DNA of 64,000 nt, from positions 124,001 through 188,000 of the forward strand of contig NZ_JAUMZU010000002.1 in the NCBI RefSeq assembly GCF_030527965.1, read 5' to 3'. Below, piece by piece: positions 60,609-64,000 of this stretch. How positions within the stretch are numbered: the stretch's first letter is position 1; each line of letters opens with the position of its first letter. The position numbers and the translations under genes were made by a program. The stretch is from Neisseria sp. GTDB lineage: Bacteria; Pseudomonadota; Gammaproteobacteria; Burkholderiales; Neisseriaceae. Under the pieces are notes generated by a model. That model was not told the DNA's origin. It searched no databases and saw nothing but the letters and a program-made list of their open reading frames with translations.

Positions 60609-63434
60609 ATGACTAAGAGTACCGTAGAACAATTTGCCGCCGACCTGAACAAGCCGGTCGACGAACTGTTAAACCAATTAAAAAGCGCGGGTGTGGCGAC
60701 AACATCCGCCAGTGATGAAATTACTGCTGATGATAAAGCACTTTTGTTAGCCTATCTGAAACAAGGTCATGATACATCAGGCGGAACCATCAGTATTGCT
60801 CGTAAGAAAACCGAGCGCAGTACGATAGCGGGCGTGCAAGTGGAGACCCGTCGTCGTAGCCGTCAAGTGGTTGTGCCTTCTCCGGAGGAGTTGGCAGCAC
60901 AGGCTAAAGCCAAAGCAGAGCAGGAACAAGCGTTGCAAGCGGCAGCAGAGGCCGAAAAACAGGCCAAAGAGGCTGCTGAAGCAGATGCCAGGGCTCAAGC
61001 CGAAGCGCAAAAACAAGCGGAAGAAGCCTTGCAGCAAAAAGCAGCGGCAGAGCAAGAAAAAGCGCCTGAGCCACAGGCAGCAGATAAAGAGCTGCAAGCG
61101 GAAAAAACTGCTGAAAAATCACCTCGTGCCGAAAAAACCGGCGGTAAGAAAAACAAAGAGAAGAAAAAAGAAGCAGCCGGCCCGGTAGAAGTGGTTAGTG
61201 CGGTTGAGCAGGCAACGCGTGATGAAGAAGCGCGGCGTTCCGCTGCTTTACGTGCGCATCAAGAAGCGCTGTTGCGTGAAAAACAGGAGCGTCAAGAACG
61301 TCAACAACGTCGTGAAGAAGCAAAAAAACAGGCTCAGGAAGAAGCGCGTGCAGCGCAAAAAGCGCGGGCTAATGAGCAGCGCTCTGCCAAACCGACTGAG
61401 AAGAAACCTTTGGCTGCTGCCGGTAAACCGGTTGCGAAAGATGATGGCCGTGTGAACGAAGAATCAAACGCAAACGGTGGCGGACGCAAAAAAGAAGACC
61501 GCCGTAAACGCGATGATATGGATGTTCAAACACGCGGTGCTAAAGGTAAAGGAGGCAAAGGTCGTGACCGTAACTCGGGACATAGCGACGAAGATCGCGT
61601 GCGCGGCAGCGGTAAAAAAGGCAAAAAACTCAAGCTCGAACCTAATCAGCATGCTTTCCAAGCACCGACTGAGCCGGTAGTGCATGAAGTATTGGTGCCG
61701 GAAACCATTACCGTGGCCGATTTGGCGCACAAGATGGCGGTTAAGGGCGTGGAAGTGGTCAAAACCCTGATGAAAATGGGGATGATGGTTACCATCAACC
61801 AATCGCTTGATCAAGAAACCGCATTGATTGTGGTGGAAGAAATGGGCCATGTCGGTAAGCCTGCCGCCGTCGACGATCCTGAAGCCTTCTTGGAAGAAGG
61901 CGTGGAAATTGTGGAAGCGGAAAAATTGCCGCGTCCGCCGGTGGTTACCGTGATGGGTCACGTTGACCATGGTAAAACTTCTCTGCTCGATTACATTCGA
62001 CGTGCCAAAGTGGTGCAGGGAGAAGCCGGCGGGATTACGCAGCATATCGGTGCTTACCATGTGGAAACGCCGCGTGGCGTGATTACCTTCCTCGACACGC
62101 CGGGCCACGAAGCATTTACTGCCATGCGCGCGCGCGGTGCACAAGCGACTGATATTGTGATTCTGGTGGTGGCGGCTGACGACGGCGTTATGCCGCAAAC
62201 GATTGAGGCGATCGCCCACGCGAAAGCGGCCGGTGTGCCGATGGTGGTGGCGGTTAACAAGATTGATAAAGAAGCCGCTAATCCTGAGCGTATCCGCCAA
62301 GAATTGACTAATTATGAAGTGATTCCCGATTCATGGGGCGGTACCACCCAGTTTATCGATGTATCCGCTAAACAGGGAACTAACATTGATGCTTTGCTGG
62401 AAGCCGTGTTGCTGGAAGCTGAGGTTCTTGAATTGATCGCTCCGGCTGATGCGCCTGCGAAAGGCATTATTGTAGAAGCCCGTTTGGATAAAGGTCGTGG
62501 TGCGGTAGCGACGTTGTTGGTACAAAGCGGTACGCTACGCAAAGGCGATATGTTGTTGGCCGGCACTGCCTTCGGTAAGGTGCGTGCGATGATGGACGAG
62601 AATGGTAAGCTGATTGAAGCGGCCGGGCCTTCTATTCCGGTCGAGATTCTGGGCCTGTCGGATGTGCCTAATGCCGGAGAAGATGCCATGGTGCTGGCCG
62701 ACGAGAAAAAAGCACGTGAGATTGCTTTGTTCCGTCAGGGTAAGTATCGCGACGTGCGTTTGGCCAAGCAACAAGCGGCCAAGCTGGAAAACATGTTCAA
62801 CAACATGGGCGAGGGCCAGGCGCAGAATTTGTCTGTCATTATCAAAGCGGACGTTCAAGGCTCTTACGAAGCCTTGTCTGGCAGCCTGCAAAAACTTTCC
62901 ACCGAAGAGGTGAAAGTGAATGTATTGCACAGCGGAGTGGGCGGTATTACCGAGAGCGATGTGAATTTGGCCATTGCGTCGGGTGCGTTCATTATCGGCT
63001 TTAACGTGCGTGCGGATGCGTCTGCCCGTAAGCTGGCGGAAAATGAAGATGTGGAAATTCGCTACTACAACATCATTTACGATGCTATTGATGATGTGAA
63101 AGCGGCTATGAGCGGTATGTTGGCGCCGGAACAGAAAGAGCAAGTAACCGGCACGGTGGAAATCCGTCAGGTTATCAGCGTATCGAAAGTGGGCAATATT
63201 GCCGGCTGTATGGTAACTGATGGTCTGGTTAAACGTGATTCGCATGTTCGCTTGATTCGTAATAATGTGGTTATCCACACCGGTGAGTTGGCCTCGCTCA
63301 AGCGCTTTAAAGACGATGTGAAAGAAGTTCGCATGGGTTTTGAGTGCGGCTTGATGCTGAAAAACTATAATGAAATCATGGAAGGCGACCAGCTGGAAGT
63401 GTTTGATATTGTAGAAGTGGCGCGTACGCTGTAA
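60609..63434 (+). CDS. infB: Translation initiation factor IF-2
   Basis: A 941-residue GTPase. A short N-terminal IF2_N domain is followed by a long highly charged Ala/Glu/Lys/Gln-rich region (about 75-300) and a second IF2_N domain ([12 protein letters not shown]). The G domain has [15 protein letters not shown] and N-K-I-D-K. Domains II-IV end in [11 protein letters not shown]. It brings fMet-tRNA to the 30S subunit. The gene starts 10 bases after nusA and ends at a DUS terminator; rbfA-truB do not follow directly. Confidence 0.97.
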   Translation: MTKSTVEQFAADLNKPVDELLNQLKSAGVATTSASDEITADDKALLLAYLKQGHDTSGGTISIARKKTERSTIAGVQVETRRRSRQVVVPSPEELAAQAKAKAEQEQALQAAAEAEKQAKEAAEADARAQAEAQKQAEEALQQKAAAEQEKAPEPQAADKELQAEKTAEKSPRAEKTGGKKNKEKKKEAAGPVEVVSAVEQATRDEEARRSAALRAHQEALLREKQERQERQQRREEAKKQAQEEARAAQKARANEQRSAKPTEKKPLAAAGKPVAKDDGRVNEESNANGGGRKKEDRRKRDDMDVQTRGAKGKGGKGRDRNSGHSDEDRVRGSGKKGKKLKLEPNQHAFQAPTEPVVHEVLVPETITVADLAHKMAVKGVEVVKTLMKMGMMVTINQSLDQETALIVVEEMGHVGKPAAVDDPEAFLEEGVEIVEAEKLPRPPVVTVMGHVDHGKTSLLDYIRRAKVVQGEAGGITQHIGAYHVETPRGVITFLDTPGHEAFTAMRARGAQATDIVILVVAADDGVMPQTIEAIAHAKAAGVPMVVAVNKIDKEAANPERIRQELTNYEVIPDSWGGTTQFIDVSAKQGTNIDALLEAVLLEAEVLELIAPADAPAKGIIVEARLDKGRGAVATLLVQSGTLRKGDMLLAGTAFGKVRAMMDENGKLIEAAGPSIPVEILGLSDVPNAGEDAMVLADEKKAREIALFRQGKYRDVRLAKQQAAKLENMFNNMGEGQAQNLSVIIKADVQGSYEALSGSLQKLSTEEVKVNVLHSGVGGITESDVNLAIASGAFIIGFNVRADASARKLAENEDVEIRYYNIIYDAIDDVKAAMSGMLAPEQKEQVTGTVEIRQVISVSKVGNIAGCMVTDGLVKRDSHVRLIRNNVVIHTGELASLKRFKDDVKEVRMGFECGLMLKNYNEIMEGDQLEVFDIVEVARTL

Positions 63435-63449
63435 GCGCTGAAAACTGTA

Positions 63450-63486
63450 AAAGCCTGTCTGAAAACATTTCAGACAGGCTTTTTGT
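63450..63486 (+). terminator. DUS-pair terminator after infB
   Basis: AGCCTGTCTGAA (63452-63463) and its complement (63469-63480), followed by TTTTTG and TTTTTG. Confidence 0.87.
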
Positions 63487-63798
63487 TTTTGAACTCGGCT
63501 TTGATATGAATTGTATATCAATGTGGTTTATCAATCTTTTTGAGAGATACACGAGTTTATGATTGTGTTGTCTATGCCGTGGTTTTGTGACATTGTTGCT
63601 GTTTACTTCGTTTGAACGGTAATGAAAAAGATTAAACGGTATCGATGGGTAATATCGTGTTAAAGAAACTTTTTGAGAGCTGTTTTGTCAGATATAGTTA
63701 GCCCCGATATATAGCGGAGTGCTTAAATCATCTTTTTTATCTGTATGTTGCAGATTGCATCCGCTTATCCGTATATCCTATTGAAAGGACTTTTTGAA
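63487..63798. other. 312-bp intergenic stretch upstream of the last gene
   Basis: No coding frame and no DUS. Several T-rich blocks and a GAAAGGA ribosome-binding site at 63784-63790. The promoter of the lipoprotein gene should be here, but I cannot choose one hexamer pair. Confidence 0.5.
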
Positions 63799-64000
63799 AT
63801 GAAATTCATCAAAACATTAACTATTCTTGCAACGGCTTCAGCGATGGCATTGTCTGGTTGCGTTACCGACCCGACAACCGGGCAGCAAAAAATGAGTAAA
63901 ACCGCTATGTACGGTTTGGGCGGCGCTGCTGCTTGTGGCGCGATTGGTGCGCTGACTCATGGCAGCAAAGGAGCACGCAACTCGGCTCTGGCTTGTGGTG
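63799..64000 (+). CDS. Outer-membrane lipoprotein with glycine zipper, N-terminal part
   Basis: The window ends after 67 codons. The signal MKFIKTLTILATASAMALSGC has an L-S-G-C lipobox. The mature part starts with T-D-P-T-T-G-Q-Q and has a glycine-zipper-like helix G-L-G-G-A-A-A-C-G-A-I-G-A-L. This arrangement is typical of YiaD-like OmpA-family lipoproteins, whose peptidoglycan-binding domain would lie beyond the window edge. That last part is inference. Confidence 0.75.
   Translation, partial: MKFIKTLTILATASAMALSGCVTDPTTGQQKMSKTAMYGLGGAAACGAIGALTHGSKGARNSALACG

Noticed and set aside
61464..62300. 278-codon frame antisense to infB
   Set aside because: Shadow of the IF-2 coding sequence with biased His/Phe content.
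1..64000. tRNA, rRNA, CRISPR, insertion sequences or prophage
   Set aside because: No T-loop GGTTCGAATCC pattern with a matching fold, no spaced direct repeats, no transposase or integrase motifs and no phage structural genes were seen. The GGTTCGAAATCC at 8423-8434 belongs to the preQ1 riboswitch.

Overview
This window reads as a chromosomal segment of a member of the Neisseriaceae, most likely Neisseria wadsworthii or a close relative. The main evidence is a 12-base DNA uptake sequence, TGCCTGTCTGAA, that occurs dozens of times in both orientations. This matches the TG-wadDUS dialect described for N. wadsworthii rather than the ATGCCGTCTGAA form of meningococci and gonococci. Several proteins are also typical of Neisseria: the thioredoxin-MsrA-MsrB fusion PilB, and LepA, RimP and ValS of the Neisseria type. 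The segment is core genome. I see no prophage, insertion sequence, CRISPR array, rRNA or tRNA gene.

Layout, left to right. 1-5.4 kb: the end of a TraB/GumN-type gene, an FAD-linked oxidase, an Ala-rich lipoprotein, slyD, recX, gph and truB. 5.5-10.7 kb: lepA-lepB, then a queuosine precursor operon queC-queD-DUF1304-queE led by a preQ1-I riboswitch. 10.7-16.7 kb: an OmpA-domain lipoprotein, a DUF815 ATPase, pilB (msrAB), nusB-ribH, a DUF2185 protein and an EamA transporter. 16.8-22.2 kb: trpF, a small unknown gene, trpB, an FmdE-domain gene behind a probable RBS-sequestering RNA element, a zinc pair (Zur and a COG0523 GTPase), and ydfG. 22.3-29.9 kb: cytochrome c', dctA, a UPF0210/ACT pair, a lone MlaC-like protein, and a DUF2868 membrane protein with a DUF3482 GTPase.

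29.9-36.9 kb: two tandem sibling small RNAs with anti-Shine-Dalgarno loops, a HerA-like ATPase, trpA, accD, the 3' remnant of an azoreductase gene, aceK and rnhB. 37-42.5 kb: a secreted-type RTX protein with an unusual His/Gly/Cys-rich N-terminus, a zinc alcohol dehydrogenase, tsf and rpsB. 42.6-49.6 kb: ppa, fba, a Cys-containing lipoprotein, map, an XRE regulator and valS. 49.7-58.4 kb: luxS, sspB-sspA, glnE, a heptosyltransferase, pepP and serC. 58.6-63.4 kb: the rimP-nusA-infB operon behind a leader terminator, then the start of a glycine-zipper lipoprotein.

Most intergenic gaps carry DUS, often as inverted pairs. Forward-then-reverse pairs followed by a T-run look like transcription terminators. 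Reverse-then-forward pairs lack the T-run and sit upstream of genes. The most interesting items are the tandem sRNAs, the RNA element before the FmdE gene, the preQ1 riboswitch, the His-rich RTX protein, the rimP leader terminator and the azoreductase remnant fused to a DUS hairpin. Every homology statement here comes from reading motifs and recalling families; no database search was run.
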